A DNA stretch of 41,037 nucleotides from JABMPR01 sp964508765 (lineage in GTDB: Bacteria > Fidelibacterota > UBA8477 > JABMPR01). Every line of letters starts with the position of its first letter. The first letter of the stretch is position 1. The stretch spans positions 1 through 41,037 of the forward strand of contig CAZDVD010000023.1 in NCBI GenBank assembly GCA_964508765.1, in the 5' to 3' direction. The notes beneath the pieces are model-generated. The model was given only the letters and a program-made list of their open reading frames with translations, searched no databases and was not told the DNA's origin. The position numbers and the translations under genes were made by a program. Shown in pieces: positions 30,665-39,354 of the stretch.

Positions 30665-33025
30665 ATGAATAAAAAGAATATTTTCAATCCGCCCACACCC
30701 GTAGAAAACTACTTCCTTAACCGTTCCAAGCTGGACTTTTGCTATGATCCAGATGAGAAAATTCCTGTTATCCAGGTGAATAACTTTCCCAATCTGGGTC
30801 AGTTGACTGCTCTGAGATTTTTGGAATGGGTTCAGAATAATCCTGAAGGAGTTGTCTCTCTACCCACAGGTAAAACACCTGAATATTTTATCCGCTATGC
30901 TGAACACTATCTCAAGCATTGGGGAGACAAACAGACCAGCACCTTTTTGGAAGAGGTGGGCTTTGATCATTCACGCAAACCCAATTTACAGAACCTGCAG
31001 TTTGTACAGATAGATGAATTCTTTCCCATATCTCCAACTCAGCATAACAGCTTTTTTGATTATGTGATGAAATATTATATCAAAGGATTTGGCATCAGCG
31101 CTGAACGTGCCCAGCTCATTGATGCAACCCAGATCATTTTGCCTGGGAGTAAAACATTCAAGGAAATATTCCCCGATGATGTGGTTGATCTCAGCCTCAG
31201 GTTCAGTCAACCCAATACAATGAAAGGTCGCTTACAAAAAGAAGCCATTGAACGAGTTGATGAATTTTGCACAGACTATGAAAGACGCATTCGAGAAAAG
31301 GGTGGTATTGGTTTCTTCCTGGGTGGTATTGGTCCTGATGGACACATCGCTTTCAATGTGCGTGGATCGGACTATTTTTCAACGACACGTTTGACACCCA
31401 CAAATTTTGAAACTCAAGCTGCAGCAGCTGGCGATTTGGGTGGCATCGAGGTTTCCCAAAAACGCCTTGTCATCACCATTGGTCTCCAGACCATTACCCA
31501 TAATCCCGATACTACCTGTTTGATTTTTGCTGCTGGAGAAGCCAAGGCCAAAATTGTGGCCGGATCCATACAGGAGCCAGCCAACAATACCTACCCGGCC
31601 GGTGTGCTGCACACCATGCCCAATGCCAGATTTTACATCACCTCTGGAGCGTCAGTCTTCCTGGATAGACGACAGGCTCATGAAATTGAAAGAGCTACTG
31701 AAGTCTCTGATGAAGTGGTGGATCAACATCTCATCACCCTTTCCATGCGCTCACGGACCCCGATCCAAAACATTACTGAAGAGCAGATCGCAGAAAAACA
31801 GGTTCCAGCCATTGCCCTCAAACGGAGCAAGGCTACGCTTCCACAGATTAAGGAGAGAATTATCAAGGACCTCCAGACCAAGTTAGATCGCGGTCTGACC
31901 CCTGTAGAAGATGATGTGTTTTTTCACACGGCCCCTCACCATGATGATATTATGTTGGGTTACCTCGCTCATATCGTTCATCTCGTACGCACACCCCGAA
32001 ACGAACACCATTTTGCCTATATGACCAGTGGTTTTAATGCAGTGACCAACGAATTTGTTTGCGATCAAATCCAGCATGCCATGGAGTATATGGAGACCGA
32101 ACAGTATGGGCGTCTCAAAACAGAGGGTTACTTCGATGCTGACAATACGGCAGGGGCTCAGCGAGATATCTATACTTATCTGGATGGTGTTGCTCAGCAC
32201 AGAAAAACATTGCGCTACAATGGCTCATCCCGTCGTCTTATTCGCAACCTGCTGATCTTATATCCAGATTATAAACTGGATACACTCACCACCAAGATGA
32301 AGGAACTCATTGAATATCTGAACACACGGTATCCCGGTCAAAAGGATGACCCTGTGACGCAGTTGCTCAAAGGGCGGATCAGAGAGTGGGAAGCCGACTT
32401 GGTCTGGGGACATTATGGAACGCCTATAAAAAATGTTCACCACCTGCGGCTGGGCTTTTACAAGGGTGATATCTTTACAGAAGATCCAACCATGGACCGT
32501 GATGTTCAACCAATTCTTAAGTATATGGAGAAAATCCGCCCCACAGTGGTTACGCTTGCACTAGATCCTGAAGCCAGTGGTCCCGATACCCATTACAAGG
32601 TGATGCAAGCCGTCGCCGAGGCCATACGGCTCTATAAAGAAAGACATCCTGATGCACCCCTGCGAATCTGGGGTTATCGCAATGTCTGGTTCAAGTTCCA
32701 GCCTACAGATGCTAATATCTTTGTGCCCGTATCCTTAAACTCCATGGCCATCATGAATGAAACTTTCAAATATTGTTTCCAATCCCAGGTGGATGCTCCC
32801 TTCCCCAGTTATGAGTTCGATGGTCCCTTTTCTGGACTGGCTCAAGCCATCCAGGTCCAGCAGCATCAGGACATGAAAAGGGTCATGGGACGCGATTTCT
32901 GGTATGAGAACAGTCATCCCCGAGTTCGAGCTGCTCATGGCCTGGTCTATCTGAAAGAGATGGAACTGGAAGAATTCTATACCCGGGCAAGAGAGCTTCA
33001 GAAGGTTACCGAATCTCAAGCCTAG
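30665..33025 (+). CDS. Glucosamine-6-phosphate deaminase fused to PIG-L deacetylase domain
   Basis: A 786-residue two-domain protein. Residues about 45-360 are NagB-like, with PTGKTP (67-72), the acid/base pair D117-E118 in QIDEFF, and GGIGPDGHIAFN (220-231) with the catalytic His227. Residues about 415-780 form a PIG-L/LmbE-type domain with APHHDDIMLGY (423-433) in place of the common HPDDE metal motif. NagB turns glucosamine-6-phosphate into fructose-6-phosphate and ammonia, while PIG-L proteins deacetylate GlcNAc-type groups. The fusion could couple deacetylation and deamination. Similar NagB-type fusions occur in Bacteroidota, to my recollection. It is divergent from the IspD/TarI gene and starts 2 bases after a GGAGCC site. 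Confidence 0.88.
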   Translation: MNKKNIFNPPTPVENYFLNRSKLDFCYDPDEKIPVIQVNNFPNLGQLTALRFLEWVQNNPEGVVSLPTGKTPEYFIRYAEHYLKHWGDKQTSTFLEEVGFDHSRKPNLQNLQFVQIDEFFPISPTQHNSFFDYVMKYYIKGFGISAERAQLIDATQIILPGSKTFKEIFPDDVVDLSLRFSQPNTMKGRLQKEAIERVDEFCTDYERRIREKGGIGFFLGGIGPDGHIAFNVRGSDYFSTTRLTPTNFETQAAAAGDLGGIEVSQKRLVITIGLQTITHNPDTTCLIFAAGEAKAKIVAGSIQEPANNTYPAGVLHTMPNARFYITSGASVFLDRRQAHEIERATEVSDEVVDQHLITLSMRSRTPIQNITEEQIAEKQVPAIALKRSKATLPQIKERIIKDLQTKLDRGLTPVEDDVFFHTAPHHDDIMLGYLAHIVHLVRTPRNEHHFAYMTSGFNAVTNEFVCDQIQHAMEYMETEQYGRLKTEGYFDADNTAGAQRDIYTYLDGVAQHRKTLRYNGSSRRLIRNLLILYPDYKLDTLTTKMKELIEYLNTRYPGQKDDPVTQLLKGRIREWEADLVWGHYGTPIKNVHHLRLGFYKGDIFTEDPTMDRDVQPILKYMEKIRPTVVTLALDPEASGPDTHYKVMQAVAEAIRLYKERHPDAPLRIWGYRNVWFKFQPTDANIFVPVSLNSMAIMNETFKYCFQSQVDAPFPSYEFDGPFSGLAQAIQVQQHQDMKRVMGRDFWYENSHPRVRAAHGLVYLKEMELEEFYTRARELQKVTESQA

Positions 33026-33033
33026 GTTAAGGC

Positions 33034-33555
33034 TCAGGGTTTAAGCTGAACCTTATACTTATTGCGGATTTTTAGGAAAACCTCATCGTAGGTGTTTGAT
33101 TTAAAGTCTGGAAAAGTATTCTCAAAGGCATGGAATTGTCCCCCCTCAAAGAAGAGTGTGGGATCTGCATAAATACCCAGGTCAAGATAGATTTTTTGTC
33201 CATTATATTTGGCTGAGGCTAAAATAACCTTGTGAAAATCCAGGTAGCCCATATCCAGATTCACCTTGCGAGCTCCCTCCACAACCAGCTTGGCTTCAAT
33301 CTCGTTACACAGAACCTTTAATCTGGCCAGATCTCCTGGGCTTCTTAGGGCTTCAAAGCTAAAGAATGTTCTAAAAATGGGCTGATCCATCTCCTCGTTG
33401 TAGTATTCAGTTAAATCAAAAGGAAAGTCCTGACTCCGCAGATCAATAGCGCCCATTTCACCTTGGCACATCTTGATGGCTTGTTCCAATATTTCGGAGT
33501 TTGAGAATAATGCTCCAATGAAGTATTTAACTTTTTGTGGTTCTACGGTTTTCAT
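33034..33555 (-). CDS. DUF4416 family protein
   Basis: A 173-residue soluble protein that matches DUF4416. Conserved features are the N-terminal KYFIGALFSNSEIL strand, FPFDLTEYYNEEM near residues 44-56, FFSFEAL, and then VNLDMGYLDFHKVILASAK near 98-116. The end of the protein has YLDLGIYADPTLFF and FPDFKSNTYDEVF followed by a basic tail. The family is widespread in anaerobic and marine bacteria and has no assigned function. Its ATG overlaps the stop of the upstream arylamine acetyltransferase-like gene by 4 bases, so the two are co-translated. It converges with the NagB fusion, leaving 8 bases between the stops. Confidence 0.88.
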   Translation of the reverse strand: MKTVEPQKVKYFIGALFSNSEILEQAIKMCQGEMGAIDLRSQDFPFDLTEYYNEEMDQPIFRTFFSFEALRSPGDLARLKVLCNEIEAKLVVEGARKVNLDMGYLDFHKVILASAKYNGQKIYLDLGIYADPTLFFEGGQFHAFENTFPDFKSNTYDEVFLKIRNKYKVQLKP

Positions 33556-34370
33556 TTTTGCCTCTGCTTAAGCACATATCTGGCTTCTTCGAGTTTCTCC
33601 AGGGGTATTCTGAAGCGCTCCTTAATGACTTTCTCAGCATAATTAACTTCACGGATTTTCTCAATAGATTCTGGAGAAGTGATTTTGATAAAATCTCCCT
33701 GCACAAAGAGCATCTCCTGACCCTCAACACGAGTGAGGGTGAGATTATCCATACCTGGAAGGCTAAAAGAATCTTGCCAATATTGGGAGAATTGTTCCCA
33801 GGATACTGGACTGTCATTAAAACGGTAGCGACGAACAAACCGATTTTTCCGATATGTATAGACTGCATACTCATCTAGCGTTGTATCAAATCGTAAGGAT
33901 AGACCTGTCTCAGCAGATAGGCGAGCTTCCACGTTGGCTTTAGTCAAGGGTAGCGGTCTGAATATCATGTACCCGGGATCTACAAGATAGCGGACACCCG
34001 CAAATTGAATTGTTATGGCTGAGTGAGTGTTCTTGCCCCAATTGAGGTGACAGATTAACGGCTGAACTTCATATCCCAGTATGCTATAGATTCCACACAA
34101 AAAGTAGGTCAGAGAGAAACAGGTGCCCCCAAGATGCCAGGCAAAATAATCATGGGTGACTTCATCGGGTAAACGTAGACGGTTTGTCCCCACAGCTTGT
34201 CCCCGTTTTAAAATCTTGCTTATGTTTTCGTAGGGCAGCCTACTGAAATATCTGGAAACTTCAGCAAGATGCTCAAGTGAGGGCTGCTGACCTTGAAAGC
34301 GAAAGCGCTCTAGAAAGTCGAGGGTTTCTTTTTCAAATGTTGCAGGATTAGGAAGTCGCATGTTTTCCAT
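33552..34370 (-). CDS. Arylamine N-acetyltransferase-like protein
   Basis: A 272-residue protein of the arylamine N-acetyltransferase (NAT) family. The cysteine-protease-like triad can be seen as C84 in GGTCFSLT, H116 in KNTHSAI and D131 in YLVDPGY. The N-terminal helical part has FSRLPYENISKIL (42-54), which is typical of the family. NATs move acetyl groups from acetyl-CoA to aromatic amines, and some close polyketide rings, so the physiological substrate is open. The usual RGGxC is LGGTC here. It forms a two-gene unit with DUF4416. No clear Shine-Dalgarno precedes the first ATG, and the ATG three codons later could be used. Confidence 0.83.
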   Translation of the reverse strand: MENMRLPNPATFEKETLDFLERFRFQGQQPSLEHLAEVSRYFSRLPYENISKILKRGQAVGTNRLRLPDEVTHDYFAWHLGGTCFSLTYFLCGIYSILGYEVQPLICHLNWGKNTHSAITIQFAGVRYLVDPGYMIFRPLPLTKANVEARLSAETGLSLRFDTTLDEYAVYTYRKNRFVRRYRFNDSPVSWEQFSQYWQDSFSLPGMDNLTLTRVEGQEMLFVQGDFIKITSPESIEKIREVNYAEKVIKERFRIPLEKLEEARYVLKQRQK

Positions 34371-34522
34371 TTTAGTTTTGTGTCTTAGCCTGACTTAAAA
34401 TAGCTCGTGATTTTGTTGGGACAAACTGTCCACGCGATTTCTCAAAATTATTTTGGATGCTCCAACACGAGACACTGCCATTCGGGGATGGAGTTTGCTC
34501 ACCTGATTGATAAATTTGAAGG

Positions 34523-34603
34523 ATGAGCACAGATCCCTTAGCCAAACTAAAAGAAGACTTAAAAATATTGAAACTGGAGCGTAGAACCTTCTTGAAAAAT
34601 TAG
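34523..34603 (+). CDS. Possible 26-aa peptide, unrecognised
   Basis: An ATG at 34523 opens a 26-residue frame ending in TAG at 34601. The peptide is Lys/Leu/Asp-rich and looks helical (KLKEDLKILKLE). A GAAGG overlaps the ATG, which is too close to be a normal ribosome site. It may be a degenerate end of an older gene, a leader peptide or chance. Confidence 0.15.
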   Translation: MSTDPLAKLKEDLKILKLERRTFLKN

Positions 34604-34663
34604 ACCAATGGAGGGCTAATCGGGAATTGGCTCTTAGCTTATTAAATTACACGAATAGTCCGC

Positions 34664-34693
34664 TTGAAAAATCGTGTCATTTTAGACTATATT
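34664..34693 (+). promoter_or_regulatory. Promoter upstream of DUF4180
   Basis: TTGAAA at 34664-34669 and TATATT at 34688-34693 are 18 bases apart. Each matches five of six bases of the sigma-70 consensus. The DUF4180 ATG at 34725 follows after an AGGAG, giving a short leader of about 25 bases. Confidence 0.5.
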
Positions 34694-34724
34694 GAATTCC
34701 TACTTAAACAGGAGAATATGTTGT

Positions 34725-35084
34725 ATGGATGGTGCCTTAAAATCATTGAATGGTATCAATTTTATTGATCTCACGGGGAGCGATTCAAATATCAATCGGG
34801 AAAGTGACCTGAACGATCTGCTGAGTTTATGCTATTATCATAATTCGAATTATATCCTCATGGATGAGAAAAATCTTTCCCAGGAGTTTTTCAATTTGAG
34901 AAGTGGATTGGCTGGTGTTGCCATGCAAAAATTTGCCAACTATCAAGCGAAGGTCGCCATTTTATTACCGGCGCATGCAGATAAATCTGAGCGTTTTAAA
35001 GAGTTGATGTACGAAATGAGCAGATCAAATCACTTTAGATTTTATGATAATAGAGCTGACGCTGAGGTCTGGCTCACTACCTAA
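34725..35084 (+). CDS. DUF4180 domain protein
   Basis: A 119-residue protein of the DUF4180 type if started at the ATG at 34725, which has AGGAG ten bases upstream. An earlier in-frame TTG at 34692 falls within the -10 box and is unlikely. The recognisable block is DEKNLSQEFFNLRSGLAGVAMQ (split here at residues about 46-67), followed by KFANYQAKVAILLPAH. The C-terminal FYDNRADAEVWL resembles the end of the family, where a short helix follows a strand. The domain has no confirmed biochemical function. It lies 15 bases before the DUF819 permease gene on the same strand. Confidence 0.75.
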   Translation: MDGALKSLNGINFIDLTGSDSNINRESDLNDLLSLCYYHNSNYILMDEKNLSQEFFNLRSGLAGVAMQKFANYQAKVAILLPAHADKSERFKELMYEMSRSNHFRFYDNRADAEVWLTT

Positions 35085-35099
35085 GCCAAAGGTTCCTTT

Positions 35100-36254
35100 A
35101 TGATCCCCATCCCAGTACTCCTTGCCTTTTACTTCCTCATGCCAGCCCTAATTCTATGGTTGTGTTACAAATCGACTCTCATTGATAAAATCGGATCTGT
35201 TATCCTGGCCTATTTGTTTGGTATTCTGTTGGGGAACAGCGGTCTTTTGCCTGAGGGCGCTGCTGGAATCCAGGATGAGTTAAGCGGCATTACCGTGGCT
35301 CTGGCTCTACCACTTCTCCTATTCTCAATGAATGTTCGTTCTTGGGTACACTCTGCCGGGAAAGCCATTCTCTCTATGTTAGGCGCTACCGTACTGGTAG
35401 TCTTCACTGCCGGACTGGGAAGCTGGCTGGTTCAAGCACATGTTGAAAATACCTGGCAACTTGGTGGAATGGCCATTGGGTTGTATACTGGAGGTACGCC
35501 CAACCTGGCAGCGATCAAAACTGCTTTGAATGTGGATTCAACCCAATACATCATGATGCACACCTATGATGCCGTCAATGGAATCATTTATCTCATATTT
35601 GTCATGAGTATTGGTCAACGCGTGTTCAATAAGGTATTGCCAAAATTCAAATCTGTCAGCTTGGACAACGAAGAGCATAATAGTGGTGAGAACATCCATT
35701 CCTATGTGGGCATTTTCAAACCCCGCGTCGTATTGGGTCTGCTGGCTGGCCTGGGGATATCTGTAGTGATTCTTGGTCTGAGTTTTGGTCTATCTCAGCT
35801 TATATCGCAGGAATATTCAACGGCAGCTATTATGCTACTTATCACCACCCTGGGTATTGCCTCCTCATTTGTTAAGAAGATTCGGGAGATTCCCATGACA
35901 TTCCAATTCGGAATGTATATCATCCTGGTATTTAGTCTCATTGTAGGCTCCATGGCGAATCTGGAACAACTCGTGGATATCAATTGGTCCATGATGTTTT
36001 TTGTCAACTTCATTGTGTTTGGTACTATGTTGCTTCATGCCGTTTTTTGCAAACTCTTCAATATTGACACGGATACCTTTTTAATCACATCGGTTTCCGC
36101 AGTTTGCTCACCACCCTTTGTACCTGTTGTAGCTAAGGCGCTCAATAACAAAGAGATTATATTATCTGGTTTGACCACCGGCATCATTGGCTATGCTATT
36201 GGTAATTATCTGGGAGTGGGGTTTGCCTATATTTTCAAAGCAATTCTCTTTTAA
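35100..36254 (+). CDS. DUF819 family membrane permease
   Basis: A 384-residue polytopic inner-membrane protein of the DUF819 family. It has roughly ten to twelve membrane segments. The family's typical features are the N-terminal YLFGILLGNSGLLP, ALPLLLFSMNVRSW (residues about 77-90), and IGLYTGGTPNLAAIKTAL near 126-143. A C-terminal SAVCSPPFVPVVAKAL segment is near 338-353. The two conserved Gly/Pro-containing re-entrant-looking segments suggest a transporter; the substrate is unknown. AAAGG seven bases before the ATG supports the start. It is followed 42 bases later by the uridine kinase gene. Confidence 0.87.
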   Translation: MIPIPVLLAFYFLMPALILWLCYKSTLIDKIGSVILAYLFGILLGNSGLLPEGAAGIQDELSGITVALALPLLLFSMNVRSWVHSAGKAILSMLGATVLVVFTAGLGSWLVQAHVENTWQLGGMAIGLYTGGTPNLAAIKTALNVDSTQYIMMHTYDAVNGIIYLIFVMSIGQRVFNKVLPKFKSVSLDNEEHNSGENIHSYVGIFKPRVVLGLLAGLGISVVILGLSFGLSQLISQEYSTAAIMLLITTLGIASSFVKKIREIPMTFQFGMYIILVFSLIVGSMANLEQLVDINWSMMFFVNFIVFGTMLLHAVFCKLFNIDTDTFLITSVSAVCSPPFVPVVAKALNNKEIILSGLTTGIIGYAIGNYLGVGFAYIFKAILF

Positions 36255-36296
36255 CAGATGGAAATATTCTACCGAATCATTGCGTAAGGAAAAGAA

Positions 36297-36926
36297 ATGA
36301 AATCGATCATCATTGGCATTGCAGGGGGAACCGGTTCAGGCAAAACCACCATTGCCAAAAATATTCTACAGGAATATGGTCCCGGTGAAGTCCTGCGACT
36401 GGATCTGGATTCGTATTACAGGGACCTGCCAGACCTCAGCAGGGAAGAGCGAGCCAGTATTAATTTTGACCACCCCTCTTCTCTAGAGATTGAATTGCTC
36501 GTTCAGCATGTAGAGGAACTGTGTCAGGGGAAAACGGTTCAAATTCCCATCTATAATTTCGCCACCCATAATCGGGCAAAAGACACACGAACCGTGGAAC
36601 CTCACAAGGTTATCATCATTGAAGGTATCATGGCACTCTACTTCTCTGAACTCACTTCCAAGATGGATGTAAAGCTGTATGTGGACACACCTTCAGACAT
36701 CCGCTTTATTCGTCGACTGAAAAGAGATATCATCGAGCGGGGTCGGTCTGTGGATTCAGTGATAGAGCAGTACAAATCTACAGTGAGACCCATGCATGCC
36801 CAGTTTGTTGAGCCCAACAAGTATCTTGCTGATGTAATCATCCCTGAAGGTGGCATGAATTATGTGGCAGTGGATCTCATTCGGACCAAGATTGATGCTG
36901 TTTTAAAGGCGAAAGATGAGAGCTAA
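36297..36926 (+). CDS. udk: Uridine kinase
   Basis: A 209-residue uridine/cytidine kinase of the P-loop family that salvages pyrimidine nucleosides to UMP and CMP. The Walker A loop is GGTGSGKTT (10-18). RLDLDSYYRDL (35-45) supplies the catalytic Asp region, NFDHPSSLE follows near 60-68, and IIIEGIMALY near 104-113 is the Walker B-type strand. The lid has RFIRRLKRDIIERGRS. Length equals that of typical bacterial Udk. Its 3' end overlaps the following GNAT gene by 11 bases. With pyrG and the dCMP deaminase, it is one of three pyrimidine genes in the window, though they are not one operon. Confidence 0.94.
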   Translation: MKSIIIGIAGGTGSGKTTIAKNILQEYGPGEVLRLDLDSYYRDLPDLSREERASINFDHPSSLEIELLVQHVEELCQGKTVQIPIYNFATHNRAKDTRTVEPHKVIIIEGIMALYFSELTSKMDVKLYVDTPSDIRFIRRLKRDIIERGRSVDSVIEQYKSTVRPMHAQFVEPNKYLADVIIPEGGMNYVAVDLIRTKIDAVLKAKDES

Positions 36927-37368
36927 AGAAGCCATTGAGTTGAGAGAAGTAGATAAGTCCAACTATCGGGATGTTCTCAAGCTGAAAGTGGCTGACAATC
37001 AAACTGGGTTTGTGGCGAGCAACGCCATTTCATTAGCACAGGCGCTTTTTCACCCCGAGGCCTGGTATCGTGGAATTTATCAGGGAGATACTGCGGTTGG
37101 TTTTGTCATGCTGGAACTTGATATGGAGAAGCCTGAATACTATTTGTGGCGATATATGATAGACCAGCAATTCCAGGGTCGAGGTTATGGGTTTTGTGCA
37201 ATGGAATTGGTTATCGAGTATGTAAAAAGTCTTCCAGACAGCCGTGAGTTTTTTCTCAGCTACGTTCCTGAAGAGGGGAATCCAAAAGGTTTTTATGAAA
37301 AGCTGGGGTTTGTGGATACAGGTGACATGGAAGAGGGTGAACTCATCATGAAACTGGAATTCAATTAA
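36916..37368 (+). CDS. GNAT acetyltransferase, BltD/PaiA-like
   Basis: A 150-residue GNAT acetyltransferase. The opening LREVDKSNYRDVLKLKV and the following DNQTGFVASNAISLAQAL block resemble BltD-type polyamine acetyltransferases. The acetyl-CoA loop is QFQGRGYGFCAMEL near residues 87-100, with the Q-x-x-G-x-G pattern. The C-terminal EEGNPKGFYEKLGF is the usual last helix-strand. Spermidine or a related diamine is a reasonable guess for the acceptor, but other amines cannot be excluded. It overlaps the uridine kinase gene by 11 bases, which is longer than the common 4-base overlap, and AAGG lies upstream of the ATG. Confidence 0.87.
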   Translation: MRAKEAIELREVDKSNYRDVLKLKVADNQTGFVASNAISLAQALFHPEAWYRGIYQGDTAVGFVMLELDMEKPEYYLWRYMIDQQFQGRGYGFCAMELVIEYVKSLPDSREFFLSYVPEEGNPKGFYEKLGFVDTGDMEEGELIMKLEFN

Positions 37369-37460
37369 GTAATGCTAGACATACACATCGGGGTGAATTA
37401 TCTGTTGGAAAACTTGTTTTTCGGTGGACTCAGCCCAGTAGAAAACTATAATAAGTCACT

Positions 37461-38633
37461 ATGAGATATCAATATTATAAAGAGCGCATAAAAGCCAATC
37501 CCAACAGTGGCAATTTCCTGAAAATTTTCCTGATGATCCTGATTCTGATCGTGGTCTTAGTCTGGGTGGTGATGTGGAACCGGGCCAACACTTATGAACC
37601 AGAGTTGATGTCTGAACAAGGATTTTACGAGGGCTACTTCACCCTGAACACGCGTATGGATCAAACTTTAACCAGGCGCTTTCCCAGTCTCGAGTTCGTG
37701 GAGGGACGATTGAGTGATGATGGCCTCGGGACTCGCGTATTTGAGATTTCTGATCAGAAGAAGGTTCGCTCCACAGATATTAAAAAGTTGCTTGAAAGTA
37801 CCCTTGGTGGTTTTGGCTTTCAGGTACATCAAACTGCAGATGCCGACGATTACTGGGAATTTCAAGTCGGTAGTGATTCGACAGTCTGGTCGGTCTATCG
37901 ATTTGAGTATCCTGAAGAAATGGCTACACCCACATCAATTTTGCCTGCAGATATCGCCAAGGTAAGCAAAAGACCCAAACTGGCAGTGATCATCGACGAT
38001 TTTGGTTATTCAATGAATGAAACCATTACTGGTTTTATCTCCCTTAAAGAAGCTTTTACTGCAGCTGTCATTCCCGGTCGACCCTATTCCACACAGGTAG
38101 ATGAGCGTTTGAATAATCGAAATATTCAAACCCTGATTCACATGCCCATGGTCACTGTGACGAACGCAACCAGTGAGCCAGACTATGCTTTATCTGAAGA
38201 TCTTAGCGATGGTGAAATCAATCGTCGTCTGAGGAAAGCCCGCAAAGATGTTCCCAAAGCGGTTGGCATGAACAACCATCAGGGGAGTGGTGGTACACAG
38301 AGTCGCAAGGTCATGACCGGTGTGACAGATTTCCTTACAGAGCAGAAAATGTTCTTTATTGATAGTCGAACCATTGCTGCTTCTGTTGGAGAAGCTGTGG
38401 CCAAAGAACGCTATGTGCCCACTAACAGCAGGGACGTATTCCTTGACGAAGTAGATGATCAGGAAGCCATCGCCGGGGAACTATTTCGTTTGGCGCGCAT
38501 CGCCAAAGAGCAGGGTGAAGCCATAGGAATTGGACATTGTAGGCCAAACACATTAAAAACATTAAAAAAATATTTACCTGCGCTGACAGAGGCAGGGTTT
38601 GATCTTGTGCCAGTTTCAAAACTGGCAAGATGA
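37461..38633 (+). CDS. Divergent polysaccharide deacetylase (YibQ type)
   Basis: A 390-residue membrane-anchored protein. Residues 19-39 are one transmembrane helix near the N-terminus. Residues about 45-165 are a poorly conserved periplasmic region. Residues about 172-390 form the divergent polysaccharide deacetylase domain, marked by LAVIIDDFGYSMNE, TAAVIPGRPYS, IHMPM, GMNNHQGSGGT and FIDSRTIAASVG. The last block, GIGHCRPNTLKTLKKYLP, is the family's usual C-terminal motif. Members may act on peptidoglycan or surface polysaccharides in the periplasm; their substrate is not established. In several bacteria this family sits near peptidoglycan peptidase or hydrolase genes, but no such neighbour is seen here. 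Confidence 0.88.
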   Translation: MRYQYYKERIKANPNSGNFLKIFLMILILIVVLVWVVMWNRANTYEPELMSEQGFYEGYFTLNTRMDQTLTRRFPSLEFVEGRLSDDGLGTRVFEISDQKKVRSTDIKKLLESTLGGFGFQVHQTADADDYWEFQVGSDSTVWSVYRFEYPEEMATPTSILPADIAKVSKRPKLAVIIDDFGYSMNETITGFISLKEAFTAAVIPGRPYSTQVDERLNNRNIQTLIHMPMVTVTNATSEPDYALSEDLSDGEINRRLRKARKDVPKAVGMNNHQGSGGTQSRKVMTGVTDFLTEQKMFFIDSRTIAASVGEAVAKERYVPTNSRDVFLDEVDDQEAIAGELFRLARIAKEQGEAIGIGHCRPNTLKTLKKYLPALTEAGFDLVPVSKLAR

Positions 38634-38667
38634 TCTTATAGAGAACGAAAGATAAGTCGAGGATACT

Positions 38668-39354
38668 ATGGCGCAAATGGAACTCAATCTGGATGCTTTT
38701 GCCAGTGCTCAGCAGCAACTTAAAGTGGACGGTCTAACGCTACCCGGTATAGTGACTATTGCCGGACTATCAGGGGTCGATGGCTTTAGCCTGACTTATG
38801 ATGGGCGCTCCCCCAACTTTACTGAAAAAGACCTGGAATTGACTATTGCAGCTGCCATGAGTACACGATTTGCCTTAAGGATTACGCCACGGGCTGAACT
38901 TCTCCAGTTGGCTCTCAGTTTGCCCGTCAAACAGGTAACTTTTTCCGGAGAAAATCTATTCGATGACTATGGTACCGATCTTGAGACTTTCATCCCTCAA
39001 TTGAAGGATGCTGGGAAGCTGATCTCCTTCTGTCTGGACCCAGAGTTAGCTCTACTCAAGAAAGCCTATCGTCTTCAGGCTGATATGATTGAGCTTAGCG
39101 TAAAGCATTATTCAGAGAATGGCAGTGTCACCGGTCAGGCCGAAGCCCAGGAACAAATTGCCCTCATGTCACGCACCGCTGAGAAAAACGGTTTGGGTGT
39201 TGCCGTCCAAGGTGGCATCTCATTCCAGAATGTGCTACCCCTGGTGAGTATTGAATCCGTAGAAAATATTGTGGTGGGTCGCGCCATTATTGGCCGGTCA
39301 ATCTTTGTTGGATTAGAGACTGCTGTCAGGGATTTCAAAGCTCAGGTTCAATGA
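38668..39354 (+). CDS. PdxJ-fold protein lacking the known active-site residues
   Basis: A 228-residue TIM-barrel protein whose length and pattern follow pyridoxine 5'-phosphate synthase PdxJ, with LNLD near the start, GVDGFSLT, and VVGRAIIGRSIFVGLETAV near 202-220. The fold is clear, but the catalytic set is not. By eye against E. coli PdxJ, the NIDH motif keeps D but not H, and the HLREDRRHI loop is replaced by TYDGRSPNF. The catalytic Glu of NLEMA is Arg in FALRIT, GHG is QGG, and the His of IGHAIIGR is Arg. It is therefore unlikely to make PNP. GAGG stands five bases before the ATG. The gene overlaps asparaginase II by 4 bases. Confidence 0.75.
   Translation: MAQMELNLDAFASAQQQLKVDGLTLPGIVTIAGLSGVDGFSLTYDGRSPNFTEKDLELTIAAAMSTRFALRITPRAELLQLALSLPVKQVTFSGENLFDDYGTDLETFIPQLKDAGKLISFCLDPELALLKKAYRLQADMIELSVKHYSENGSVTGQAEAQEQIALMSRTAEKNGLGVAVQGGISFQNVLPLVSIESVENIVVGRAIIGRSIFVGLETAVRDFKAQVQ

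Larger units (their letters stand above)
34371..34724. other. Intergenic region upstream of DUF4180
   Basis: About 350 bases between the NAT-like gene (minus) and DUF4180 (plus). The left 130 bases show nothing I can name and should contain the minus-strand promoter of the NAT-like gene. A 26-codon frame lies in the middle (34523-34603), and a good sigma-70-like promoter lies at the right end (34664-34693). Confidence 0.5.

Noticed and set aside
34523..34603. A longer gene reading through the TAG at 34601
   Set aside because: Read-through meets another stop 14 codons later and adds no recognisable sequence.
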